From Acidobacteriaceae bacterium (GTDB taxonomy: Bacteria; Acidobacteriota; Terriglobia; Terriglobales; Acidobacteriaceae): a stretch of DNA of 64,000 nt. A model generated the notes under the pieces. The model ran no database searches, was not told the DNA's origin, and saw only the letters and a program-made list of their open reading frames with translations. How positions within the stretch are numbered: position 1 is the stretch's first letter; each line of letters begins with the position of its first letter. Position numbers and translations under genes: made by a program. Location: assembly GCA_030041515.1 (NCBI GenBank), contig JASHNS010000034.1, forward strand, positions 33,537 through 97,536, given 5' to 3'. Positions 44,275-54,069 of this stretch are shown here, one piece after another.

Positions 44275-46317
44275 ATGAAGATTTTCTGCTTTGCCGCCGC
44301 GCGTTTCAGCGCCGGCCTTCTGGCCTCCGCGCTCTGCGCCAGTTCCACCCTGGCGCAGGCGCCCGAAGTCAATCCGCCCCAAAACCCACGCCTCAGCCAG
44401 TTCATCCAGTCGGTGAGCCATGTCGAGCAGTACAGGGACGTTAACCTTTCTCCGGATGGCAAGCGGATCGTGTGGACTGAAGGAGGCCCGGCTGGCACCG
44501 GCATCCGGTTGGCGCTCCTGGACGATCCCTCCTCGCAGCGGACCATCACGGCCTGTGCGGAGGGAACGCGCGGTATGGAAAGCGAGCCGGTCTTCTCCCC
44601 GGATGGCAAACAGATCGCGTTTTTCTCCTCGTGCACGGCGGACCATAAGCGGGCAGTCTTCCTGGAAGAGGTCGGAGGCGGCGCGCCGCATCAGCTCGCG
44701 GAGCTCGACGGCTATGCCCATCAGCTCGCATGGTCCCCGGATGGAAAACAGCTCAGCTTCCTTTTTGTCCCGGGATCGATGCGTCGGCCCAGCCCGGTGG
44801 CACCTGAACCGTTGCCGTCGGGCGTAATCGGCGTCGAGGGGATCAAAATCCAGCGCGTCGCTGCACTGGATGCCTCGAGCGGACAGCTCGCGGAGTTCAC
44901 CCCGGAGAATTTGTACGTGTATGAGTACGACTGGTCGCCGGATTCGACAAGCCTGGCGTATATCGCTGCGCCGCCCCCCGGCGAGAACAACTGGTGGGTG
45001 GCCAGATTATTCACGCAGACGCAGGGCGGTCCGGCCAAAGTGGTTGTGGATCCGGGAACGGTTACGGGCTCGCTGCATGGGTTGCAGATGGCAGTTCCGC
45101 GGTGGTCACCGGATGGCAAGCAGATCGCTTTTATCGGCGGACTGATGTCGGATCAGGGATCGACCGGCGGAGACATTTACGTCGTGCCTTCCTCTGGAGG
45201 TCAGCCTGCAGATGTAACTGCCGGGCGCCACGCTACCCCGGTCTGGTTTGAATGGCTCGATCAGCAGTCGTTCGGGATTGCCGAGGTCAGGGGCGGCTCA
45301 TCGCACTTGTTTGTCTATGACTTCCGCAAGCGTCAGGAGTCGACGGATTACAATCTGACGCTTCCCGACAGCGTGGGAGCCGGCGGCCTGGAGATGCGCG
45401 TGGCGGTGTCCAACTCAAACAACATCGGCTTCGTTCGCACCTCATTCTCTGAGCCGCCAGAGGTATGGGCCGGCGATCTGATGAACCTGAAACAGATTAC
45501 CCACGCCAATGACGATTTAAAACCGTTGTGGGGTGAGGCGAAGTCCATCGAATGGACGAATCAGAACTTCCGCGTGCAGGGGTGGCTGCTGTTGCCTGCT
45601 CATTTCGATCCCTCAAAGAAATATCCGCTGGTGGTGTACGTGCATGGCGGCCCCTCGGCGGCGAATATGCCGCACTGGCCATACCCCGGCTACGGCGCGG
45701 TCCCGTTCTCTGCAATGGATTATTTCGTCCTGATGCCCAATCCCAGAGGCAGCTACGGTCAGGGTGAGACGTTCACCCAGGCGAATCGCAAAGACTTCGG
45801 CTACGGCGATCTGAGAGACATCCTCGCGGGCGTGGACACGGTGGAGAAACAGTATCCTGTGGACGACCACCGCCTGGGCATCACGGGCTGGAGCTACGGC
45901 GGCTTTATGACCATGTTCGCAGTTACCCAAACGCACCGCTTCCGCGCCGCAGTTTCGGGCGCCGGCCTCTCGGACTGGCTCAGCTACTACGGTGAAAATT
46001 CCATCGATCAATGGATGATTCCCTTCTTCGGCGCATCGGTCTACGACGACCCGCAGGTGTACGCGAAGAGCTCGGCCATCAATTTCGTGAAGAATGTACG
46101 CACTCCGACCCTGATGGTGGTGGGTGACCGCGACGGAGAGTGCCCCGCACCGCAGTCGTTCGAATTCTGGCACGCGCTGCACGATCTGAATGTCCCGACG
46201 GAGCTGGTGGTCTACCCCGGTGAAGGCCACGGTTTCGTCAAAGCATCGGATCGTCTGAATGTGCTGGAGCGCGCCGTGGCCTGGTTCCAGGAGTACATGC
46301 CCGAGAGCAGGGAGTAG
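44275..46317 (+). CDS. secreted S9 family peptidase (prolyl oligopeptidase type)
   Basis: A 680-residue serine peptidase with a signal peptide (about residues 1-25, ending STLAQ). The N-terminal half is a beta-propeller with recurring SPDGK motifs (about 50-400) that filters substrates. The C-terminal alpha/beta-hydrolase domain holds the nucleophile in GWSYGGF (near 540), the aspartate in VVGDRDGECP and the histidine in GEGHGF near the C-terminus. It resembles acylaminoacyl-peptidase/DPP-type enzymes acting on peptides in the periplasm. The ATG at 44275 starts directly at the signal peptide; an earlier in-frame ATG at 44209 would destroy it. Confidence 0.9.
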   Translation: MKIFCFAAARFSAGLLASALCASSTLAQAPEVNPPQNPRLSQFIQSVSHVEQYRDVNLSPDGKRIVWTEGGPAGTGIRLALLDDPSSQRTITACAEGTRGMESEPVFSPDGKQIAFFSSCTADHKRAVFLEEVGGGAPHQLAELDGYAHQLAWSPDGKQLSFLFVPGSMRRPSPVAPEPLPSGVIGVEGIKIQRVAALDASSGQLAEFTPENLYVYEYDWSPDSTSLAYIAAPPPGENNWWVARLFTQTQGGPAKVVVDPGTVTGSLHGLQMAVPRWSPDGKQIAFIGGLMSDQGSTGGDIYVVPSSGGQPADVTAGRHATPVWFEWLDQQSFGIAEVRGGSSHLFVYDFRKRQESTDYNLTLPDSVGAGGLEMRVAVSNSNNIGFVRTSFSEPPEVWAGDLMNLKQITHANDDLKPLWGEAKSIEWTNQNFRVQGWLLLPAHFDPSKKYPLVVYVHGGPSAANMPHWPYPGYGAVPFSAMDYFVLMPNPRGSYGQGETFTQANRKDFGYGDLRDILAGVDTVEKQYPVDDHRLGITGWSYGGFMTMFAVTQTHRFRAAVSGAGLSDWLSYYGENSIDQWMIPFFGASVYDDPQVYAKSSAINFVKNVRTPTLMVVGDRDGECPAPQSFEFWHALHDLNVPTELVVYPGEGHGFVKASDRLNVLERAVAWFQEYMPESRE

Positions 46318-46496
46318 CAGCCGGGGGGCGCAGCAGGGTGAACGATCAGCAATCGCCTGAGGGCTGGATAGGGACCCCTCCAGCTTCCGGCCCACTGGGC
46401 CGAAGACCCTTCCGTTTGGTATTCTGAATCGCACCCGGAATTTTCCTGGCGATTCGACCGCCTGGGCGGCTCTGACTGCACAGGCGGGGAGGTTTC

Positions 46497-48917
46497 ATGC
46501 GGCGGTACCTTGCGTTTGCAGTCCTGTTTGCTTTCTCACTTCCAATTGGTCTTTCCATTACGGGCTGCGGCCACGATCCGGGCAACTACTGTATTAAAAA
46601 TGGCCACGCCTACGGCGTAACGACCACTGAGGTGACGTCCGTGATCCTGCAGCCGGAGACGACAGGCGTGTCGCTGTCCTGGGGCCAAACGTACCAGGCC
46701 GGCCCGGCACAGGCCTATAACTGCCTCGGCGGATCCGAAGCTGTAGGCCACTATACCTATACCAGCAGCAACCTGCTCCTCGCCGACATTTCGCCCCTCG
46801 GAACGATCTGCGCCGGAACATGGAACCGCAACAGCGAAGGTGGCGTACCCAACTTTACGATCTGCACCCCGCCCGCGGGATCATCCCTGTCGTCGTTCAA
46901 CGGATGCAACAGCACGAGTTGCGGCATCGTGCAGGTGACGGCCAGCGGAGGCGGAGCCACGAGCAATCCGGTGGACGTGTATATCCACCCACCCGTGACG
47001 TCGGTGACGATCCCTAACCAAACGGCGTGTGTCCCCCAGGGAGGCACCCTCAATACAACGTTGCTCGCCGAGACCACAGTTCTGGGGCCAGGAGGGGCCA
47101 TTCTGTGCAGCCCGACCAGCGGGTACTCCTGCACCGATCCACGCGCGAATATCGGAACGATCACGTATGCACCGCAGACGACCAATATCGTCACCATCAA
47201 CAACACGACCAACCCGACATCGACGACCGCCTCTTCGACCGCGAACGGCATTGCGACTGCAAATCTCCCCGGCGCAACGATTATCAACGCTGGTCTGTCG
47301 AACTCCGACGTAAGTTCCGCGGCCGGATATTTTTCCACCTGCCCGCCCGCGACCATCTCGCTGTCTGTGAACGGCAGCACCACGGCTACCGTGACGCCAA
47401 GCTCTCCACAAACCGTCGTGGCCAGCGCGACGGATAACACGGCCCAGCACAACCCGATTAATGGTCTGACGCTGAATTTCGCCTCGACCGAGCCCCAGAA
47501 TCTCAGCGTCGCCGGCACGGGCCTCGTCACCAGTAACTTCCCCAGCCACGCCACGGTGACGGCCGTGTGCACTCCGCCCACCTGTAATCCGGCGCCCGTG
47601 AACCTCATTGGATTTCTGGGCAACGGAATGCCGGTGGCGGGCAATCCCGTTACCATTAACTCGCCGGGGCGAGTGAGCAATCAGCTCTGGATGGCTTCAT
47701 CGCAATCGCAATATTTCTCCGAGGTCGATCTCTCCACCGGGGGTACAGCGGCTCCGGTCCTCCTGCCCTACCCGCCGAATTCCATGGTGATGGATCAGGC
47801 CGGAAACAATCTGTACTTCGGCAGCTATCACGAGATGATGACCTACACCGCAGGGAGCGACGCCCTGTCGAAGGAACTCCCCGCTGTTCCCGGAGTGGTC
47901 CTCGCCGTATCCCCTACCAGCAGCCTGGTGGTGGTCAACGATCAGCTTCGCCAGGTCATTTATCTGTTTAACCCCTCGGGCAACGTGGCCACCTACACGT
48001 CAGGCATTGCCCAGCGCGCCCAGTTTTCGCCCGACGGAACGACGGTTTACATCACCGGAGTCAATCCGGCGACCGGCCAGAACACCTTGTTCATATACAA
48101 CACAGCCACGGGATGGTCGAGTTATCCGCTTAACAACGAGCCTGCCTACAATTGTCAGCTGGATGCAGCAGGTTCAGCATCGGTGCCCGCGTACAACCCC
48201 CTCTACGATCCCTTCTGCGGAGCATCCCTGGCGCTCACGGTCCCCGATGTGGCGGCATTCATGAGCGGAACATCAACCTCCGCGCACAGCTACTGCCCTA
48301 ACGCCAGCGCGACCCCGCCGTACTATCCACCGGCTACAGCGGCCGGAGGCATTCCCGCGCCGACGACACAGATCACGGCCACGTCGGACGGCAATCATAT
48401 CCTGGGCGCAGACCCAACGACGTTCACGGATATCTGGCTCTATCCGACCACAACCCTCTCCGGAACACCGGGCGTTCCTGTGAATGCTTGCCCCGCCTAC
48501 AACGCGACGCCGCTCACCATGAATACGGCGTTCAACCAGCAGGCCCTGCCGGTTTCCGCAACTGAGATCGATCAGGTCGTGTCGTCGCCGTATTCCAACC
48601 TGTCGTTCGTGCTCTATCAGGGAACAGGCGCCACCGGGGTGCTGCCGTATTACATTCCGGCTGGCAACTCCACCTCTCCCACGTTCGGCACTCTCGGCAC
48701 GATTCAGCTCTCCGGCACCGCGCAGGCGCCAATCGCTGGAGTGTTTTCGCCCGATGGCTCCCTGTTCTTCGTGAGCACCAGCGGGGATAACCTGATCCAT
48801 GAAATAGACACCACCACGCTGAAGGATATCGGCACCATCGATTCGAAGCTGGTGAACGCCAGTGGACAACCGGTCCCGGCACAGTTCCTGGCGGTCAAGA
48901 GCCGCGCAACCACATAA
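46497..48917 (+). CDS. large Ig-like/beta-propeller lipoprotein
   Basis: An 806-residue predicted lipoprotein. The signal ends in a lipobox (LSITGC, cysteine near residue 24). The N-terminal half is Thr/Ser/Asn-rich with repeated Ig-like beta domains (about 50-390). The C-terminal half, from about residue 395 (QLWMASSQSQYFSEVDLSTGG), looks like a YncE/NHL-type propeller with recurring FSPDG blades. Two-part proteins of this type are common on acidobacterial cell surfaces, where carbohydrate binding or adhesion has been suggested; the function is not known. Base composition is locally less G+C-rich and Thr-codon-heavy, as expected for the repeats. Confidence 0.7.
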   Translation: MRRYLAFAVLFAFSLPIGLSITGCGHDPGNYCIKNGHAYGVTTTEVTSVILQPETTGVSLSWGQTYQAGPAQAYNCLGGSEAVGHYTYTSSNLLLADISPLGTICAGTWNRNSEGGVPNFTICTPPAGSSLSSFNGCNSTSCGIVQVTASGGGATSNPVDVYIHPPVTSVTIPNQTACVPQGGTLNTTLLAETTVLGPGGAILCSPTSGYSCTDPRANIGTITYAPQTTNIVTINNTTNPTSTTASSTANGIATANLPGATIINAGLSNSDVSSAAGYFSTCPPATISLSVNGSTTATVTPSSPQTVVASATDNTAQHNPINGLTLNFASTEPQNLSVAGTGLVTSNFPSHATVTAVCTPPTCNPAPVNLIGFLGNGMPVAGNPVTINSPGRVSNQLWMASSQSQYFSEVDLSTGGTAAPVLLPYPPNSMVMDQAGNNLYFGSYHEMMTYTAGSDALSKELPAVPGVVLAVSPTSSLVVVNDQLRQVIYLFNPSGNVATYTSGIAQRAQFSPDGTTVYITGVNPATGQNTLFIYNTATGWSSYPLNNEPAYNCQLDAAGSASVPAYNPLYDPFCGASLALTVPDVAAFMSGTSTSAHSYCPNASATPPYYPPATAAGGIPAPTTQITATSDGNHILGADPTTFTDIWLYPTTTLSGTPGVPVNACPAYNATPLTMNTAFNQQALPVSATEIDQVVSSPYSNLSFVLYQGTGATGVLPYYIPAGNSTSPTFGTLGTIQLSGTAQAPIAGVFSPDGSLFFVSTSGDNLIHEIDTTTLKDIGTIDSKLVNASGQPVPAQFLAVKSRATT

Positions 48918-48976
48918 CACCTCGGCGGAATCGCAGCGAGCGGCCGGCGTCTGCCGGCCGTTTCTCCTGCGGGCGT

Positions 48977-48982
48977 TACACT
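48977..48982 (+). promoter_or_regulatory. -10-like TACACT directly before nadK
   Basis: TACACT seven bases before the nadK ATG at 48990, without a Shine-Dalgarno in between. A TANNNT hexamer again sits where a leaderless transcript would result. Confidence 0.38.
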
Positions 48983-48989
48983 TGAATCC

Positions 48990-49847
48990 ATGCCGCGCGT
49001 TGCCGTCATTTCCAAGCCGCAGAAGGAAGAACTGCGCCAACTGCTTCCTGACCTGGTGTTGTGGCTGAAGGCGCACGGCTGCGAACCCCTGCTGGATCCG
49101 GTCAGTGCGAATTATGTGACAACCGAGGAGGTCTGCCCGCGCCCCGCAATGGTCGCGCGCGATCCGGAACTGGTGATTGTGCTCGGGGGCGACGGCACAT
49201 TGTTGGCCGCTGCACGAGTGTTCGCGCGAAGCAGCACGCCCATTCTGAGCGTGAATCTGGGCGCGCTGGGATTTCTGACGGAGATTCCTCTCGCCAGTCT
49301 TTACGATCATCTCGAAGCCTGGTCTCGCAAAGGGTGCTGCATCGAAACGCGCGCCATGCTGCGCAGCGAACTGTGGCGCAATGGACAACTGCACAGCGAG
49401 CACGATGCCCTCAACGACGTGGTCGTGGCCAAGGGCGCGATCGCGCGCATGGGCCATTTCAGCGTGGAAGTAGACGGGCAACTGGCCGCCTCCTTTCGCG
49501 CGGATGGACTGATCGTGGCTACCCCGACGGGATCGACGGCGTACTCGCTGGCGGCGGGCGGTCCCGTGCTGGTCCCCAACACGGACGCGCTGATCGTAAC
49601 GCCAATCTCGCCTCACCAGCTCACATTGCGGCCCACTGTAGTACCGGGCGCCTCGCGGATTCTGGTACGCATCGAGGGGGTTCCCGACCAGATCTTTCTC
49701 ACCATTGACGGGCAGGAAGCGATCGAGATGCGAGTGGGCGACGAATTGCGCTGCCGTCGCTCCGATGCGACGGTGAAGCTGGTTCGCCTCGGCGATCACA
49801 GCTTTTTCGATCTGCTGCGCGCCAAGCTGAAGTGGGGCGAGCGCTAA
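48990..49847 (+). CDS. nadK: NAD kinase
   Basis: A 285-residue kinase phosphorylating NAD to NADP. The hallmark VLGGDGTLLAAAR lies near residue 68. NLGALGFLTEI and the ALNDVVVAKG loop match the NadK active site, and ATPTGSTAYSLAAGGP is the second conserved block. Length is normal. Together with the nicotinamidase-PncB pair it covers several steps of NAD(P) supply in this window. Its end lies ten bases from the convergent lipoprotein gene. Confidence 0.94.
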   Translation: MPRVAVISKPQKEELRQLLPDLVLWLKAHGCEPLLDPVSANYVTTEEVCPRPAMVARDPELVIVLGGDGTLLAAARVFARSSTPILSVNLGALGFLTEIPLASLYDHLEAWSRKGCCIETRAMLRSELWRNGQLHSEHDALNDVVVAKGAIARMGHFSVEVDGQLAASFRADGLIVATPTGSTAYSLAAGGPVLVPNTDALIVTPISPHQLTLRPTVVPGASRILVRIEGVPDQIFLTIDGQEAIEMRVGDELRCRRSDATVKLVRLGDHSFFDLLRAKLKWGER

Positions 49848-49856
49848 ACACCTGTT

Positions 49857-50462
49857 CTATTGAGTAGTCAGTTCATCGAGCAACAAATGCGCCTTGACGG
49901 CCAGCGTCCGCGCCCCATCAAGATCATTGGTCTTGAGCGCGTCCCTCGCATGTGCCAGGAAGGTACGAATCTGGGCCGCCGTCTTCTGTTCCCGCGTGTT
50001 CAGGGGACGCTTGATCCCGTTCAGGCCGCTTTCGGTGGAGTCGATCTGTTTAGCGATCGCCTCTCGGTCTGCCGCGCTTCCGTCGCTGGTTGCCGTCGAT
50101 AGCTGCCCGATCAGCGATGCATCCGAAGACGGGCTGCTGGCGACCTGGGGCTGCGGGACAGGCTTTGCGGTTTCCGTCGACCGGCTGCCGGCAACCTCCG
50201 GCTTGCCGCGGTGGCGAAAGATCCTGTGCCGGGAACGCTCGCTGGTTTCCGGCGGAACTGCGGTATTGAGGATCACCGGCCTCGGAGAGTACGCGGGGAG
50301 CGGTGGAAGAGGCGGGATCATCGCCGACGTTTGCACGGCACTGGGCAACGAAGGAGCTTCCGCCTGCACCGGCGGCGTGACAGGAGGCCGCTTTTTGAGG
50401 CAGCCCGAGCACAGCGCAAGCAGCAGGAGCGCAGAGATTCCTAACCGCTTTCCGGATCTCAT
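49857..50462 (-). CDS. predicted lipoprotein coupled to a histidine kinase
   Basis: A 201-residue exported protein I cannot assign. The N-terminal hydrophobic stretch ends in a lipobox-like LCSGC. A proline-rich linker (about 25-125) follows. The C-terminal 75 residues form two predicted amphipathic helices with a repeated hydrophobic pattern ending LDELTTQ, somewhat TPR-like. Its ATG overlaps the stop of the sensor kinase upstream by four bases. The context suggests an envelope component whose level is tied to the two-component system, perhaps a co-sensor; this is inference. Confidence 0.6.
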   Translation of the reverse strand: MRSGKRLGISALLLLALCSGCLKKRPPVTPPVQAEAPSLPSAVQTSAMIPPLPPLPAYSPRPVILNTAVPPETSERSRHRIFRHRGKPEVAGSRSTETAKPVPQPQVASSPSSDASLIGQLSTATSDGSAADREAIAKQIDSTESGLNGIKRPLNTREQKTAAQIRTFLAHARDALKTNDLDGARTLAVKAHLLLDELTTQ

Positions 50463-52465
50463 GGTCCGGACCTTTCCGGCTGGGTCTTGCCACCGTGGCG
50501 GGCGAACTCGCCCGGAACCGCGGCTTCCGCAGCCTGTGTCAATACGCGCTGTCCCGAACCGGCAGAAATCAACGGGAGCCGCAATACAAACGCCGTTCCG
50601 CTCCCAGCCTTCGATTCTACGTCAATCTGCCCGTGGTGCATTTGCACGATGCGCCAGGTCATCGCCAGTCCGATGCCACTTCCTTCCTTCTTCGTCGTAA
50701 AGTAAAGATCGAAAATACGTGGCCGAATCTCCTCGGGGATGCCCTCGCCGTGGTCGCGCACGAGGATCGAAGCCCATCGCGTATCTTCACTCAGACGGAC
50801 TTCGAGGACACCACCGGAAGCCATCGCCTGCGCTCCGTTGATGACGATATTCAGCAGAGCCTGCTCCAGCAGGTCCGCGTCCACGCGCGAGACGACCGGC
50901 CACGCTGGCGCCTGACTTTCCAGAGTGATCCCGCGCGTCTGCAACTCGGCTGAAGCCAGCAGCAGCACCTTTGAGATGACACCGCGCAAATCCTGATCGC
51001 GAAGCTGAAGCTCCACCGGCTTCGAGAAATCCACCAGGGTCTGGACCACCCGGTCGAGACGGCGAATTTCGCTCTGGATGACGTCCAGATGACGCATGGC
51101 ATCATCGCCGCCATGCACCTTATTGCGCAGCAGTTCGAGATGGACAACGATCGCATTGATGGGGTTCTTGACTTCGTGGCCCACGCCAGCGGTGAGCCGG
51201 CCGATCGAAGCCATGCGCCGCGAAACCTCCAGCTCCGATTCGATTTCGCGGACAGATTCGAGATCGTGCAGCGTGAGCAGAGCCCCCAGGGAGTGGCGAT
51301 CGGCAGAGTGCGTGTCGTGAATAAAATCGAGGGAAACTTCGACGCGACGTCCCGTCTCGGTGGTCACTTCCTCCTGTACGATCGACATTCCACCCTCGAA
51401 AGCATCGCGTACGGTGCGGCCCAGTCGCGTGCTGCGATCGAAAATCTCGCGCACCTCGGCGCCAAAAATGCGGTCGCGCCCGATACTCAGGAAGCGTTCC
51501 ACCGAACTGGAAACCAGCACCGCGCGGGCGTCACGCGTGAACAGCATCACGCCGTCCTGCAGATTCGACAGAATCTGATCCAGGTTCTCGCGCAGAGCGG
51601 AAAACACTTCCTCCACGTTGCGGATGCGCTGTCCGAGGCGCTCGATCTTTCCGGAGACCTGCGCAACCTCATCTCCCGCCGCCGGTTCAGACCGCGGAAC
51701 CATTTCCGAAGTTGCCGGTTGCTCAGTCGCTCGCTGAATCTCCCGGCGCACTGCGTCCTCCGCGACTGCCTCCTGCGCCGCAAGCGCGTCCAGGCGGCGG
51801 CTGATCTGCTCGAGCGGATGCAGCGCAAGATTGGCGACAAACGCAGCGACCACAATCGAAATGATCATGGCGAGGCCAATGAATGAGAGTGACTCCACCA
51901 GCCAGGGATGAAATGCGTTGCGCAGGAAGGCGGTGTTGATGCCGATGCGCACCGTGAGGAAGGGCCGGTTGTACAGATCCAGCCCGCGGCTCACGTCGTA
52001 CACCCGTGGCGGTCCGAAGACGATGCGCAGCGTGCCGATCAGCGACCGATGCAGCAACGCGCCATAGTCGGGACGGCTGGGCAGCACCTGGCCCTCCAGC
52101 GTCGCGTCCGGCGCAGTCACGAGTGCCCGCCCATGGCTGTCCACGATGACAACGTCCAGCACGGTAGGCGAGTAATTCTCAATCGCAGTGATCTGAGAAT
52201 TGAGACCCGGGTCCTGGCGCAGCGTCTCCGCGACCGCTTCTTCTACGGCCGCCTCGTCGCGCGGATCGAAGTGGCGCTGGGCCAATCCGGTCTCCAGCGC
52301 CGTATGCATTTCCAGAACAAGCTCATGCGCCTGGCTATCGGTGACGGACCAGGATTGCTGGATGTGTTGCTGCAGCATCTGGCTGATCCACATCCACGAG
52401 AACAGCACGACCACCGCGAAGACGAGCCCGGTGATGGCGAGGACGAGTTTGGTCTTCAGGCGCAT
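50459..52465 (-). CDS. membrane sensor histidine kinase (HAMP-PAS type)
   Basis: A 668-residue sensor kinase. TM1 (about 7-28) and TM2 (about 192-215) flank a periplasmic domain of about 160 residues. A HAMP-like linker, a possible coiled coil, and a PAS domain (about 293-400) follow. HisKA has GVGHEVKNPINAIVVHL with the phospho-histidine near 430. The HATPase domain shows NIVINGAQAM, DHGEGIPEE and GSGIGL. This order is typical of NtrB/ZraS-type kinases that act with sigma-54 activators, and such an activator is encoded 105 bases upstream. It overlaps the lipoprotein gene by four bases. Confidence 0.9.
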   Translation of the reverse strand: MRLKTKLVLAITGLVFAVVVLFSWMWISQMLQQHIQQSWSVTDSQAHELVLEMHTALETGLAQRHFDPRDEAAVEEAVAETLRQDPGLNSQITAIENYSPTVLDVVIVDSHGRALVTAPDATLEGQVLPSRPDYGALLHRSLIGTLRIVFGPPRVYDVSRGLDLYNRPFLTVRIGINTAFLRNAFHPWLVESLSFIGLAMIISIVVAAFVANLALHPLEQISRRLDALAAQEAVAEDAVRREIQRATEQPATSEMVPRSEPAAGDEVAQVSGKIERLGQRIRNVEEVFSALRENLDQILSNLQDGVMLFTRDARAVLVSSSVERFLSIGRDRIFGAEVREIFDRSTRLGRTVRDAFEGGMSIVQEEVTTETGRRVEVSLDFIHDTHSADRHSLGALLTLHDLESVREIESELEVSRRMASIGRLTAGVGHEVKNPINAIVVHLELLRNKVHGGDDAMRHLDVIQSEIRRLDRVVQTLVDFSKPVELQLRDQDLRGVISKVLLLASAELQTRGITLESQAPAWPVVSRVDADLLEQALLNIVINGAQAMASGGVLEVRLSEDTRWASILVRDHGEGIPEEIRPRIFDLYFTTKKEGSGIGLAMTWRIVQMHHGQIDVESKAGSGTAFVLRLPLISAGSGQRVLTQAAEAAVPGEFARHGGKTQPERSGP

Positions 52466-52569
52466 GGACTGAACTCAGTCTCCGCGGGTCGACCGCCACG
52501 CCGGCTCGGGAGAGCGGCACAGCCTGCCCGGGGCCCTGGGATACATGGGGCTGAGCACAGGATACCGGA

Positions 52570-53967
52570 CTACTCCTCCGCCGAGCCCGCGGCAGCAGCC
52601 GTGCCGTACTCCCTGAGTTTGTTGTGTAAGGTCTTCAGGCTGATGCCCAGAATCTCCGCAGCCCGGGTTTTATTGTTGTGCGTGGACTCCAGCGTCTTGA
52701 AGATCAGGAGCCGCTCCGCATCGTCTACGGTGGCGCCGACCTCCAGTTGAATGGCATTCGCGGGGACCTCGCCGGCTGGCCGCGGCGGGCGCGACCCAAA
52801 TCCGGGAGGCAGATGCCGCGGCTGCAGCTGGCCTTCCCCACCCAGAACCACCGCGCGTTCGATCGTGTTGCGCAGTTCGCGCACATTGCCGGGCCAGTCG
52901 TGCGCCATCAGGCGCGCAAGCATTTCATTGTCAAGGCTCGTGACCTTGCGCTGATGCTTCTGGTTCATGTCCGCAATCATAGACTCCGCGATTGCCGGAA
53001 TGTCTTCGCAATGCTCGCGCAGCGGCGGCATGTGGATGTTGAAGACGTTCAGGCGGTAGAATAGATCGCCGCGCAGCTGACCCGTGGCTACCGCCTGCTC
53101 CGGGTTCTTGTTGGTGGCCGCCAGAACGCGCACGTCCACCGGCGACTCGACCTTGCTGCCCAGCCTGCGCAGTTTGTGGTCTTCCAGCACGCGCAGCAGC
53201 TTGGCCTGCGTGCCCACCGGCATCTCGCCAATTTCGTCGAGGAGCAGCGTGCCTTCCTCCGCCAGTTCAAAGCAGCCCGCGCGCCGTTCGATCGCTCCGG
53301 TGAATGCGCCTTTCTCGTGGCCGAAGATCTCGCTCTCAATCAGTGTCTCCGGAATTGCCGCGCAGTTCACCGCGACAAACGGCTTGCCGCGGCGCGGACT
53401 CAGGTCGTGCAGCGTCCGGGCTACCAGCTCCTTCCCGGTGCCGCTTTCGCCGGTGATGAGCACCGAAACGTTGCTGGGCGCGACGCGCTCGATCAGCGTG
53501 AAAATCTCCTGCATCTTGCGCGAGGCGCCCACCAGCGAGCCGAGCACGCCGGATTCCCGCAGCTTGCGGCGGGTCACCTCCAGCTCGCGCTCCGTCTCGC
53601 GCTGGCGGCTCGCGTTGGTCAGGATGGAGCGCAGCCGCGGAGCATCGACCGGCTTCTGAATAAAGTCGTAGGCGCCATTTTTCATCGCTTCTACGGCCGC
53701 TTCGATGGAACCCTGGGCCGTCAGCATGACGACAGCGATTTTTTCACTGGATTCGCCCAGCCGCGCGAGCAGCTCCAGTCCGTCCATGCGGGGCATTTTC
53801 AGATCAGAGACGATGATGCCTGGCTGCCAGGCCGTGACCTTCTCCAGCGCCTCGATACCGTCGCGCGCCGTCTCCGTACGATAGCCCCAACCTGACACCA
53901 ACTCCGCCAGTCCGGAGAGCGCGTGCGGCTCGTCTTCGACAATCAGAACTTTTTCCTGCGTGGGCAT
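52570..53967 (-). CDS. sigma-54-dependent response regulator (NtrC family)
   Basis: A 465-residue transcription activator. The receiver domain has VEDE at 10-13, D55 in IIVSDLKMPRMDG and the lysine in FIQKPVDAP. The AAA+ domain has Walker A GESGTGKE (173-180), the sigma-54 contact loop GAFTGA (220-225) and the GELFYRLNVF-like GDLFYRLNVFNI. A Fis-type helix-turn-helix ends it (ILGISLKTLHNKL). All parts needed for phosphorylation-controlled sigma-54 activation are intact. Partner kinase and a lipoprotein lie downstream, so the set probably senses an envelope condition. Target promoters are unknown. Confidence 0.94.
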   Translation of the reverse strand: MPTQEKVLIVEDEPHALSGLAELVSGWGYRTETARDGIEALEKVTAWQPGIIVSDLKMPRMDGLELLARLGESSEKIAVVMLTAQGSIEAAVEAMKNGAYDFIQKPVDAPRLRSILTNASRQRETERELEVTRRKLRESGVLGSLVGASRKMQEIFTLIERVAPSNVSVLITGESGTGKELVARTLHDLSPRRGKPFVAVNCAAIPETLIESEIFGHEKGAFTGAIERRAGCFELAEEGTLLLDEIGEMPVGTQAKLLRVLEDHKLRRLGSKVESPVDVRVLAATNKNPEQAVATGQLRGDLFYRLNVFNIHMPPLREHCEDIPAIAESMIADMNQKHQRKVTSLDNEMLARLMAHDWPGNVRELRNTIERAVVLGGEGQLQPRHLPPGFGSRPPRPAGEVPANAIQLEVGATVDDAERLLIFKTLESTHNNKTRAAEILGISLKTLHNKLREYGTAAAAGSAEE

Positions 53968-54069
53968 ACCTGCAGGCGCCAGAACGGGGTTAGAACCGGG
54001 GGGGCGCCACGGTTTGTTGTATCACGGAGCGGGGGCCCGGCGCAGGGCCGAGTCGGGGCAGCCACGGCC

